Assembly (NCBI RefSeq): GCF_000834635.1
Contig: NZ_JXQV01000011.1
Coordinates: 62,001-126,000, forward strand
Direction: 5' to 3'
Length of the DNA stretch: 64,000 nt
Origin: Agrobacterium tumefaciens
Lineage (GTDB): Bacteria > Pseudomonadota > Alphaproteobacteria > Rhizobiales > Rhizobiaceae
A model generated the notes under the pieces. That model had not been told where the DNA came from. It was given only the letters and a program-made list of their open reading frames with translations, and did no database searches. This document shows positions 42,845 to 50,285 of this stretch, one piece after another; positions within the stretch are counted from its first letter, which is position 1, and every line of letters starts with the position of its first letter. The position numbers and the translations under genes are program-made.

Positions 42845-43723
42845 ATGCGCCTACCAGTTGCACCCGTAAAATTCATGGGTATTTTCACCGCTTTCGTTTG
42901 CGCAATCGGCTTGGGGAACCCCCATCCGGCCCGTGCTGAAACTCTGGGGGAGGCCGGGCGCCTGCCTCTTTTGTTTGATAGCCAAGAGCGTCTGCCGGGT
43001 GCGGATCTTTCCACCGTTCCCCGTGTACGGTTCCTGATGTCGGTTGATTTCCCGCCCTTCAATTTTACCGATCAGGATGGACGCCTCGCGGGTTTCCACG
43101 TTGATCTGGCCCGGGAAATCTGCGCGCAGCTGAAAGTCGAAAGCAAATGCCAGGTGCAGGCGCTGCCGTTTGATGAGCTGGAAGCAGCCGTGGAAATGGG
43201 CGAGGGCGAGGCCGTCATGTCCGGCATCGCATCCAGTGCGGATCTGCGAAAAAGCTTCAGCTTTACAAGACCTTATATCCTGCTGCCCGCCCGCTTCGCC
43301 ATCAATAAGACGACAAAGCTCGAAGGCCAATCGGCCAATGCGCTGTCCGGTAAAAAGGTGGGCGTCGTCACCAATTCGCGGCACGAGGCCATGCTGAAAG
43401 CCTTCTTCCCGGCGGTTGTCGTCAACGGCTTCGATGGCTATGAGCCGATGTATGAGGCCTTGAAATCCGGCAAGGTCGATGCGGTCTTTGCCGATGGGTT
43501 GCGTCTGCCCTTCTGGGTTTCCGGCACGGCCTCAGCCGGTTGCTGCGCTCTGTTTGATGGCCCATATATGTCTGACCGCTTCCTGGGCGAGGGCTTGTCG
43601 ATCATGACTGTAGACCCCGAGAACAAGCTGGTTCCCGCCTTCGATCAGGCCCTTGCCGCCCTGTCGCGCAACGGGCGGCTGGAAGAAATCTACCGCCGCT
43701 ATTTCCCGTACGGGTTGTTTTAA
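42845..43723 (+). CDS. Periplasmic amino-acid-type solute-binding protein
   Basis: This 292-residue protein has a signal peptide (ending HPARA-ETL) and a type-3 solute-binding domain: RVRFLMSVDFPPFNFTDQDG, LAGFHVDLAREICAQLKVES, VMSGIASSADLRKSFSFTRP and LSGKKVGVVTNSRHEAMLKA. No permease or ATPase genes lie beside it, so it is an orphan and might act in sensing. It is divergent from the glycosyltransferase gene with a gap of only about 50-100 bases. Confidence 0.83.
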   Translation: MRLPVAPVKFMGIFTAFVCAIGLGNPHPARAETLGEAGRLPLLFDSQERLPGADLSTVPRVRFLMSVDFPPFNFTDQDGRLAGFHVDLAREICAQLKVESKCQVQALPFDELEAAVEMGEGEAVMSGIASSADLRKSFSFTRPYILLPARFAINKTTKLEGQSANALSGKKVGVVTNSRHEAMLKAFFPAVVVNGFDGYEPMYEALKSGKVDAVFADGLRLPFWVSGTASAGCCALFDGPYMSDRFLGEGLSIMTVDPENKLVPAFDQALAALSRNGRLEEIYRRYFPYGLF

Positions 43724-43732
43724 TCCTGCAGA

Positions 43733-44398
43733 TTACTGGCTGGCCCAGATGATGCGGGCCATCCATTCCACATCGGCCAGATCGAAGCTGCGATTGGGGT
43801 GTTCGGGGTTTAGCGAGAACAATTCGATGGTTTTGGCGGTCTGGCGCGCCAGCACCTTGGCCATGACTTCGCCGTCCTTGCTTTTCACCACAACGCGGTC
43901 TCCCCGGCGCACCTGCGCGCCCGGCTCCACGATCAGCATGTCGCCATCGCGGTAAAGCGGCATCATGCTGTCGCCCTGCACTTCGAGGGCGTAGACGCCC
44001 GGACGGCTTGCAGGGGAGGCGGGAAAATCGACCACATCCCAGCCCTGACCTGCGGGAAAGCCGCCATCGTCGAAGAAGCCGCCGGAACCGGCCTGCGCAA
44101 AACCGAGCAGCGGAATGGCACCCGTCTGGGGCGGAAAATTGCCATCGGGCAGCGTATTCTTGCTCATATGGTTCATGGCGTAACCAAAGAACTGATCGAC
44201 ACTTGCGCCGGTGGCTTCCAGAACCTTGGCAATGGATTCGGTGGATGGCCAGCGCTGTCGCCCGTCCGGACCCACCCGTTTGGACTTGTTGAACGATGTC
44301 GGGTCAAGGCCCGCCTTCCGCGCCAGGCCTGAAGGCGTCAACTGGTTACGGTCCGCAAGCGTATCGATCGCAGTCCAGATATTATCGTGTGACAGCAT
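43733..44398 (-). CDS. S24-family (LexA/CI-like) repressor
   Basis: This 221-residue protein has an N-terminal helix-turn-helix (LTPSGLARKAGLDPTSFNKS) and a C-terminal S24 peptidase domain with catalytic serine in LEVQGDSMMPLYRDGD and lysine in GEVMAKVLAR. It resembles phage CI-type repressors but sits among core genes, far from the prophage, and is likely a chromosomal regulator. The Ala-Gly autocleavage pair may be AQAGSGG (about residue 100). It is convergent with the binding-protein gene nine bases away. Confidence 0.85.
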   Translation of the reverse strand: MLSHDNIWTAIDTLADRNQLTPSGLARKAGLDPTSFNKSKRVGPDGRQRWPSTESIAKVLEATGASVDQFFGYAMNHMSKNTLPDGNFPPQTGAIPLLGFAQAGSGGFFDDGGFPAGQGWDVVDFPASPASRPGVYALEVQGDSMMPLYRDGDMLIVEPGAQVRRGDRVVVKSKDGEVMAKVLARQTAKTIELFSLNPEHPNRSFDLADVEWMARIIWASQ

Positions 44399-44511
44399 TT
44401 TGAACGGTCCGGATAGGGCGGCGGCGTCACGCTGCCCGCTTCACTATCAAACGAAATTTAGCCAAACACGATCAAAGAGTAAAGTAGAAAAAGGAATAAA
44501 ATCCTTGTAAA

Positions 44512-45162
44512 CTATGCCACCATCGTCGGTGTGTTGATCTTCGAAAGCTGGATCACCGCCTGTGTGCGGCTGTCTACCTTCAATTTCAGCAATATTGCGG
44601 AGACATGGGCTTTGATCGTTGCTTCGGAAACGCCAAGCTCATAGGCAATCTGCTTGTTCAGCAAGCCTTCCCCCAACATGCCCAGCACACGGCTCTGCTG
44701 TGGCGTCAGCGTTCTTAAGCGGTGGATGAGATCGGCCATATCGCGGTCCTGATCCTGCCCGGACTGACAGGATGCCGGTATCCAGACATCGCCTTCCAGC
44801 ACAGCACGGATCCCGGCGCGCATGTCTTCAATGCCGCAGGACTTGGAAATGAAGCCGGATGCGCCGAGTTCAATGGCGTGGCGCATGGTTGAAGGGTCGT
44901 CCGTGGCCGAAACGATGATGATGGGCAGGCTGGCAAATTCCGCCCGCAGCGCCATCAGGCCGGAAAACCCGCTGACACCCGGCATGGCAAGATCGAGCAG
45001 CAGAAGATCGGCATCGGGCTGGCGCTCCACAGCGCGCTTGGCCGCCTCGAAATCGCCAGCTTCGATGATTGTATTGTCGCCCTCAAGCCCCGTGACCGCC
45101 TGACGCAACGCGCCGCGAAACAAAGGATGGTCGTCTGCAATGATGATGGTGAGCTGTGACAT
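44512..45162 (-). CDS. LuxR-family (NarL-type) response regulator
   Basis: This 216-residue protein has a receiver domain (IIIADDHPLFRGAL; phosphoacceptor Asp in LLLLDLAMPGVSG) and a C-terminal LuxR helix-turn-helix (LTPQQSRVLGMLGEGLLNKQ, then IAYELGVSEATIKAHVSAIL). No histidine kinase gene lies beside it, so its partner is elsewhere. The 222-base gap to the divergent DUF952 gene holds its promoter. Confidence 0.88.
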   Translation of the reverse strand: MSQLTIIIADDHPLFRGALRQAVTGLEGDNTIIEAGDFEAAKRAVERQPDADLLLLDLAMPGVSGFSGLMALRAEFASLPIIIVSATDDPSTMRHAIELGASGFISKSCGIEDMRAGIRAVLEGDVWIPASCQSGQDQDRDMADLIHRLRTLTPQQSRVLGMLGEGLLNKQIAYELGVSEATIKAHVSAILLKLKVDSRTQAVIQLSKINTPTMVA

Positions 45163-45384
45163 GCCGTACCCCCTCCCAAGAGCATTTCATGTAAACCTTA
45201 TTGTTGGTGGAGTTTCGCAAAACGTCAAGCTCCACAAACCAAGGATTGTGTAAAATTTCGGCGCAACGCACGGTCTTATGGGCTGTGATGCCAGCCGGTT
45301 CTGCCAATCCGCAAAAAACAGTGCCGCACTGTGGACAAGCAAGGGCATTTGCGGCAAACCGCCCGCATATGAAGGAGACGCTGC

Positions 45385-45753
45385 ATGTCTGAAACGCCCC
45401 CTGATATCGATAGCCCCGTCGTTTACAAGATCGTGCCCTCAGCCCTTTGGCGCGAGGCCAAGGAGGCGGGTGTTTTCACGGGTGCTGCCATAGATCTCAC
45501 GGATGGCTATATCCATTTTTCCACCGCAGCCCAGGTCAAGACAACGGCGCAGCTCCATTTCGCCGGTCAGGACGATCTTCTTCTGGTCGCGGTTGATGGT
45601 GGCGCGCTGGGCGATAAGCTCGTGTTTGAAGCCTCGCGCGGCGGCGACCTCTTCCCGCACCTCTACGCACCCCTGCCTTTCAGCGCCGTCCTGTGGGAAA
45701 CGCCGCTCACGCTGGATGATGATGGCGCACACCAGTTTCCGGAGATTGCATGA
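45385..45753 (+). CDS. DUF952 family protein
   Basis: This 122-residue protein matches DUF952: VVYKIVPSALWREAKEAGVF, DLTDGYIHFSTAAQVKTTAQ, then LFPHLYAPLPFSAVLW. Its biochemical role is not known. It overlaps pyrD by four bases, so both are translated from one message, a pairing common in Rhizobiales. Confidence 0.88.
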   Translation: MSETPPDIDSPVVYKIVPSALWREAKEAGVFTGAAIDLTDGYIHFSTAAQVKTTAQLHFAGQDDLLLVAVDGGALGDKLVFEASRGGDLFPHLYAPLPFSAVLWETPLTLDDDGAHQFPEIA

Positions 45754-46841
45754 TGAGTGGATTTTTTTCCCAGCTGGGCCGTCGCGGCCTGTTTCTGATG
45801 GACCCGGAAGTGGCCCATGGCATGTCGATCACGGCGTTGCGCAGCGGCTTTATTCCCACCTGCCATGTGCCGCATGATCCGCGCCTGCAACAAACGGTGG
45901 CCGGGCTGGTCTTCCCCAATCCGCTCGGCATGGCGGCGGGTTATGACAAAAACGCGGAAGTGCCCGGCCCTCTTTTGAAGCTCGGCTTTGGTTTCACCGA
46001 AATCGGAACCGTGACGCCATACCCGCAATCGGGAAATCCGAAGCCACGTATTTTCCGGCTGGTGGAAAACGAGGCCGTCATCAACCGTCTTGGTTTCAAC
46101 AATGAGGGCCATGCGGCAGCTCTGGCGCGCCTGTTTGCAGCCAACCTGCGCGGCATTGTCGGCGTCAATATCGGCGCCAACAAGGATAGCGACGACCGCA
46201 TCTCGGATTACGTGAAGGGCATCGAGGCCTTCTCGTCGGTCGCGTCCTATTTCACGGCCAACATCTCTTCGCCCAACACGCCGGGCCTGCGCGATTTGCA
46301 AGCACGTGAAAGCCTCTCGGCGCTTCTGGCGGCTGTGCTGCAAAAGCGGGACGCGGAAGCGCAAAAGCTGAACCGCGCCATTCCCGTCTTCTTGAAGATC
46401 GCGCCTGATCTGACCGAAGAAGGGCTGGATGATATCGCCGCTGAGGTTCTCGCCCATAATCTCGATGGCCTGATCGTGTCCAACACGACGCTGTCGCGCA
46501 CCGGCCTCACGCCGGGCCAGAACAACCATGAAACTGGCGGCCTTTCCGGCAAGCCGTTGTTCGACCTATCGACCACGGTGCTGGCCAAGATGCGCAAACG
46601 CGTAGGCCCCGCACTGCCCATCATAGGCGTTGGCGGCGTGTCATCGGCTGAAACTGCATTGGAGAAGATCAAGGCGGGTGCCGATCTGGTCCAGCTTTAT
46701 TCCAGCATGGTCTATGGAGGCCCAGCGCTTCCGGGCAAGATCGTGCGCGGCCTGTCAACGCTCGTGGCGAAAGAGCAGGTCGGCAACATCCGCGATCTGC
46801 GCGATAGCACGGTCAACACATGGGCGGATCGGGCGCTTTAA
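45750..46841 (+). CDS. pyrD: Dihydroorotate dehydrogenase (quinone), class 2
   Basis: This 363-residue enzyme oxidises dihydroorotate to orotate in pyrimidine synthesis at the inner membrane. Markers are an N-terminal amphipathic helix, LGMAAGYDKNAEVPGPLLKL, GFTEIGTVTPYPQSGNPKPR, the Ser/Asn active-site stretch NISSPNTPGLRDLQ, ISNTTLSR-like IVSNTTLSRTG and the FMN-phosphate segment GVGGVSSAETALEKIKAGAD. Length and motifs fit class 2. Confidence 0.94.
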   Translation: MMSGFFSQLGRRGLFLMDPEVAHGMSITALRSGFIPTCHVPHDPRLQQTVAGLVFPNPLGMAAGYDKNAEVPGPLLKLGFGFTEIGTVTPYPQSGNPKPRIFRLVENEAVINRLGFNNEGHAAALARLFAANLRGIVGVNIGANKDSDDRISDYVKGIEAFSSVASYFTANISSPNTPGLRDLQARESLSALLAAVLQKRDAEAQKLNRAIPVFLKIAPDLTEEGLDDIAAEVLAHNLDGLIVSNTTLSRTGLTPGQNNHETGGLSGKPLFDLSTTVLAKMRKRVGPALPIIGVGGVSSAETALEKIKAGADLVQLYSSMVYGGPALPGKIVRGLSTLVAKEQVGNIRDLRDSTVNTWADRAL

Positions 46842-46863
46842 GCCCGATCATTACCCTATTCAA

Positions 46864-47361
46864 TTACCGACACAGCACCATCGCCCAATAGGGGCGGTTG
46901 TTGGCGGCGGCATCATAGGCAACGGCCACGCCAAGGCCGCCGTAATTGCCCAGCATGTTTTCCAGATGGTGCGGAGAGCCGATCCAGGCTTTGACGACAC
47001 GCTCGACGGTATCCTGACCGGCGGCCACATTTTCAGCGGCAGGCAGGGGAACGCCGCCCTCTTTCATGCGAATGAGAAAACTGTCGGTTAGGCCGATGAG
47101 ATGCGCCATTTTCTGCGCCTTCACCATGCGGCTGGCCTGATAGAGCGCGGCCTGTTGCGCGGCACTATTGGCACTGAGCGTTCCCAGACCTTTGGAGCGG
47201 CGAAGCTCGTTGACCATGGGCAGCGCGGCTGCGGTTTCATCCCGGGCACCTGAGGCGATGCCCTTGTTGGTGGGGCGGGAAACGCAGGCGGAAAGGGCGG
47301 CGCTTGCGCCAACCAGCACGAAGCCGCGCCGGGAAAGCGAAAAGACTGTCTGTTGGGTCAT
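46864..47361 (-). CDS. CAP/SCP-domain lipoprotein
   Basis: This 165-residue protein has SLSRRGFVLVGASAALSACV, which combines a twin-arginine motif with a lipobox ending at Cys26. The CAP domain follows (NELRRSKGLGTLSANSAAQQ, AENVAAGQDTVERVVKAWIG, SPHHLENML). CAP proteins of bacteria are cell-envelope proteins with unclear activity. It is convergent with pyrD and lies one base from the next reverse-strand gene. Confidence 0.83.
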   Translation of the reverse strand: MTQQTVFSLSRRGFVLVGASAALSACVSRPTNKGIASGARDETAAALPMVNELRRSKGLGTLSANSAAQQAALYQASRMVKAQKMAHLIGLTDSFLIRMKEGGVPLPAAENVAAGQDTVERVVKAWIGSPHHLENMLGNYGGLGVAVAYDAAANNRPYWAMVLCR

Positions 47362-47362
47362 A

Positions 47363-47629
47363 TTAGCGGCGAAAGCTCAAAAGGCGAAGGATGATGAAGA
47401 CGGGAATAACGATCACGGCACCGGCCAGCAGGTAGTCGCCAATGCTGCCCAAAGCGCGGAAGCCGCTGTGCCAGATGTCGAGAACGAAATCGCGCACGCC
47501 GTAGATGATGTTCCAGGGCGTCAGGCCGAAAACCGCCATGACGAAGCCCACGATCAGCGACACGACGAGCAATTTGATGATTGTCCGCGCCACACTATCA
47601 CCCAGCACCTTATCGACCTCACCAGCCAT
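47363..47629 (-). CDS. Small membrane protein (DUF6460-like)
   Basis: This 88-residue protein has two hydrophobic segments (IIKLLVVSLIVGFVMAVFGL and LLAGAVIVIPVFIILRLL) with WNIIYGVRDFVLDIW between them, a pattern I associate with DUF6460. ATG 47629 has TAGGAGA nine to ten bases ahead; the longer frame to 47875 is not supported. It is probably in one operon with the CAP gene. Confidence 0.7.
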   Translation of the reverse strand: MAGEVDKVLGDSVARTIIKLLVVSLIVGFVMAVFGLTPWNIIYGVRDFVLDIWHSGFRALGSIGDYLLAGAVIVIPVFIILRLLSFRR

Positions 47630-47785
47630 CAGCAAATCTCCTAAACTTAAGCCAAGACATATGAAGCCAGGCACCACTATGCAAGCGATGACGCAGTCTC
47701 TGCGCCATAATTGCCTTTGCCATGAAATAGGACTTGAGTTTTTTTGTGGCCTGATGAAAGACAGCCCACCTCTTTCAGGAAAGCA

Positions 47786-48733
47786 ATGATGGCCCCAAAC
47801 CAGTTTTCGTCCGGCGATGCCATCGCAGACCGGCGCGCCGATTATGCCCGGATGCTCGGCGAAAGCGGAGATCACGCCGCTGCGGCAGAGTTGATGGAAC
47901 AGGCGCTGGAACTCGTGCCCTCATGGGCGGCGGGCTGGGTGCAACTGGGCGATTATTGCGACAACGCCGGCGAGACCGAAAAGGCGATTGCAGCCTACCA
48001 GACCGTGGACGGGCTGGATGCGGATGGAATTTTCGCCGCCCCTTTGAAGCTGGCGGTGCTGGGTGTTGGTGAAACGCCGGAACAGCCGCCGAGCGCCTAT
48101 GTCGAGGGCCTGTTCGATGATTATGCCGAGCGTTTCGAAACATCGCTGGTGAAAAAACTGGACTATAGCGTGCCGCAAAAGCTGGCCGCCTTGATCGACA
48201 CGGCAAGGCCTGAGAGCGGTCGTTTTGCCTGTGTGGTCGATATAGGCTGCGGCACCGGCCTTCTGGGTGTGGAAATCCGGGAATGGGCAGCACGGCTGGA
48301 AGGTTTCGATATTTCCGCCAACATGCTGGCCAAGGCGCAGGAAAAAGCGATCTATCACCATCTGGCGCAGGCCGATCTTTCGCTAGCCTCAGAAGCCTCG
48401 GGCCTCTTTGCCGCTGATCTGCTGCGCCACCGTGCAGACCTCGTCGCCGCTGCCGATGTCATGATGTATCTGGGCAGTCTGGAAACCGTCATGCCGCTGG
48501 TGGTGGAACTGCTTGCGCCCGGCGGTTCCTTTGCCTTTTCGGTGGAAGATGCTGAAGATGCGGATGGTTTTGTCCTGCGGCCATCCCTGCGCTATGCCCA
48601 CTCGCAACCCTATGTCTGTGGCCTGCTGGCTGCATCAGGGCTGGAAATCCTGGCCACCGCGAAAACCACCATTCGCAAGGATGCCGGAAAACCCCTCGGC
48701 GGCATTCTGTTTCTTGCCAGAAAACCCGCCTGA
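47786..48733 (+). CDS. TPR-containing SAM-dependent methyltransferase
   Basis: This 315-residue protein has one or two tetratricopeptide repeats (residues about 15-75: AAAAELMEQALELVPSWAAG, EKAIAAYQTVDGLD) and a class I methyltransferase domain with motif I CVVDIGCGTGLLGVEI and the post-motif EGFDISANMLAKAQ. The substrate is unknown; fused TPRs suggest a protein substrate or partner. The start could be ATG 47786 or 47789. Confidence 0.82.
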   Translation: MMAPNQFSSGDAIADRRADYARMLGESGDHAAAAELMEQALELVPSWAAGWVQLGDYCDNAGETEKAIAAYQTVDGLDADGIFAAPLKLAVLGVGETPEQPPSAYVEGLFDDYAERFETSLVKKLDYSVPQKLAALIDTARPESGRFACVVDIGCGTGLLGVEIREWAARLEGFDISANMLAKAQEKAIYHHLAQADLSLASEASGLFAADLLRHRADLVAAADVMMYLGSLETVMPLVVELLAPGGSFAFSVEDAEDADGFVLRPSLRYAHSQPYVCGLLAASGLEILATAKTTIRKDAGKPLGGILFLARKPA

Positions 48734-48886
48734 TCTTTTCGTTTCTTGCCTTTTGATCGATAGGTCAGCCTTGCTTACATATCGATGTTGAAACGCTGCC
48801 TTTTGCGGTGCAAAATAGGCCTCATCGAGCGACCCATCCGGCGGATCCGTAACGCGTCGATGCAGTTCCATTTTGGGGTAGCGCAC

Positions 48887-49525
48887 ATGGCATTCACGAG
48901 AAGCGTTTATGGCATGTGGAGTGCCGATCCGGCCAAGCATGCACCGGTGGAAGATATTCAGGGCATCGTCACCGGTAGCATCGTCTCGGCACTCGGCTTC
49001 TATATGCTGGCCAAGGTCGGCCTGCTCACCGGCGGCACGGCGGGCGTGGCCTTTCTCGTGCATTATGCCTTTGGCATCAGCTTCGGCCTCATGTTCTTCC
49101 TCGTCAATCTGCCCTTCTATTACCTGTCCTTCCGGCGGCTCGGGCTGGCCTTCTCGCTCAAAACCTTCATCGCCATCGGTCTCGTTTCGGTGCTGACGGA
49201 GCTGGAAAGCCGCTGGATGGTCATCGAAAGCATCAATCCGCTCTGGGCCGCCCTTCTGGGTGGGCTGCTTCTGGGCTATGGGCTTCTGGCGCTTTACCGG
49301 CACCGCGCAAGCCTTGGCGGCATCGGCATTCTGGCCATCTATATTCAAGACAGGTTCGGCATTCGCGCCGGTCTCATCCAGCTTGCCTTCGATAGCTGCG
49401 TCATGATCGCCGCCTTCTTCGTCATCGATCCTGCAACGGTTGGTTATTCCATCGTCGGTGCCTTCGTTCTCAACCTCTTCCTCGCCATCAACCACCGCTC
49501 GGATCGCTACATCGTCGTGCGCTGA
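48887..49525 (+). CDS. YitT family membrane protein, copy 1
   Basis: This 212-residue protein has about six membrane segments and the YitT (DUF161) pattern: IQGIVTGSIVSALGFYMLAK, LLTGGTAGVAFLVHYAFGIS, FGLMFFLVNLPFYYLSFRRL and the loop HRASLGGIGILAIYIQDRFG. The function of the family is not known. A closely similar gene follows in the same direction, so this is a tandem duplication. ATG 48887 is preferred over the long upstream frame. Confidence 0.83.
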   Translation: MAFTRSVYGMWSADPAKHAPVEDIQGIVTGSIVSALGFYMLAKVGLLTGGTAGVAFLVHYAFGISFGLMFFLVNLPFYYLSFRRLGLAFSLKTFIAIGLVSVLTELESRWMVIESINPLWAALLGGLLLGYGLLALYRHRASLGGIGILAIYIQDRFGIRAGLIQLAFDSCVMIAAFFVIDPATVGYSIVGAFVLNLFLAINHRSDRYIVVR

Positions 49526-49580
49526 TCCCTTGAGTTTTTTGTGAACTCTGCGCAAAGAGTGGAAGGCCAAGGCGGGGACC

Positions 49581-50225
49581 ATGATGAGCGACACTGCAGA
49601 ACAAAAACGCATGAGGTTTTGGGCATCGACCCCTGAGCGCCATTCCGCGCTGGAAGACGCGCAGGGCGTTGTTTCAGGTAGCATGCTGATATCGCTCGGC
49701 GTCATTCTTTTGTCGGGCGGCGGGCTGTTGACGGGTGGCGTCGTGGGCGTCGCGTTTCTGCTGCATTACGCAACCGATATCAGCTTCGGCCTTCTGTTCT
49801 TCCTCGCCAACCTGCCGTTTTATTATATCGCGCTGCGACGCCTCGGCCTTGCCTTCACCCTCAAAACCTTCTGCGCCGTGGCGCTAACGGCTCTGCTCTC
49901 GGAATATCTTCCGCATTTTATCCCCTTGCAAAGCGTCAATCCCATCGTGGCTGCGCTCTTTGGCGGGCTGACCGTTGCAGCAGGCATGATGGCGCTGTTT
50001 CGTCACCGCGCCAGCCTTGGCGGCTTTGGTATCGTGGCTCTCTACATTCAAGATCGTTTCGGGGTTCGCGCCGGTCTTGTCCAGCTTGCCTTTGATTGCA
50101 CGGTTCTGTTCTGCTCGTTTTTCGTGGCGACGCCGCTCATCATCGTCTGCTCCATTCTCGGTGCGCTGGTCATGAACTTGGTTATCGCCATCAATCACCG
50201 CAAAGACCGTTATATCGCGGTCTAA
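49581..50225 (+). CDS. YitT family membrane protein, copy 2
   Basis: This 214-residue protein is a paralogue of the preceding one and shares its main features (AQGVVSGSMLISLGVILLSG, LLTGGVVGVAFLLHYATDIS, HRASLGGFGIVALYIQDRFG, and the end VIAINHRKDRYIAV). The 55-base spacing suggests one operon. Differences are spread along the length, so the duplication is not recent. Confidence 0.83.
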   Translation: MMSDTAEQKRMRFWASTPERHSALEDAQGVVSGSMLISLGVILLSGGGLLTGGVVGVAFLLHYATDISFGLLFFLANLPFYYIALRRLGLAFTLKTFCAVALTALLSEYLPHFIPLQSVNPIVAALFGGLTVAAGMMALFRHRASLGGFGIVALYIQDRFGVRAGLVQLAFDCTVLFCSFFVATPLIIVCSILGALVMNLVIAINHRKDRYIAV

Positions 50226-50245
50226 GGCCCTTCTTTTTCGGCTGG

Positions 50246-50271
50246 GTTTCACTACTTTAGGGGTGTGAAAC
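50246..50271. repeat. Inverted repeat ahead of the helicase gene
   Basis: GTTTCAC (50246-50252) and GTGAAAC (50265-50271) form a perfect 7-bp dyad with a 12-base spacer, 15 to 40 bases before ATG 50286. It could be a repressor operator for the helicase-PdeM pair. It does not match the alphaproteobacterial LexA box GTTC-N7-GTTC. Confidence 0.4.
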
Positions 50272-50285
50272 ACATAGAGCGTCCC

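Noticed and set aside
43733-44398. The S24 repressor as the prophage CI repressor
   Set aside because: It lies 8 kb beyond attR among core genes, so it is more likely a chromosomal regulator.
48635-49705. Reverse frame of 356 codons
   Set aside because: It is antisense to the YitT and methyltransferase genes.
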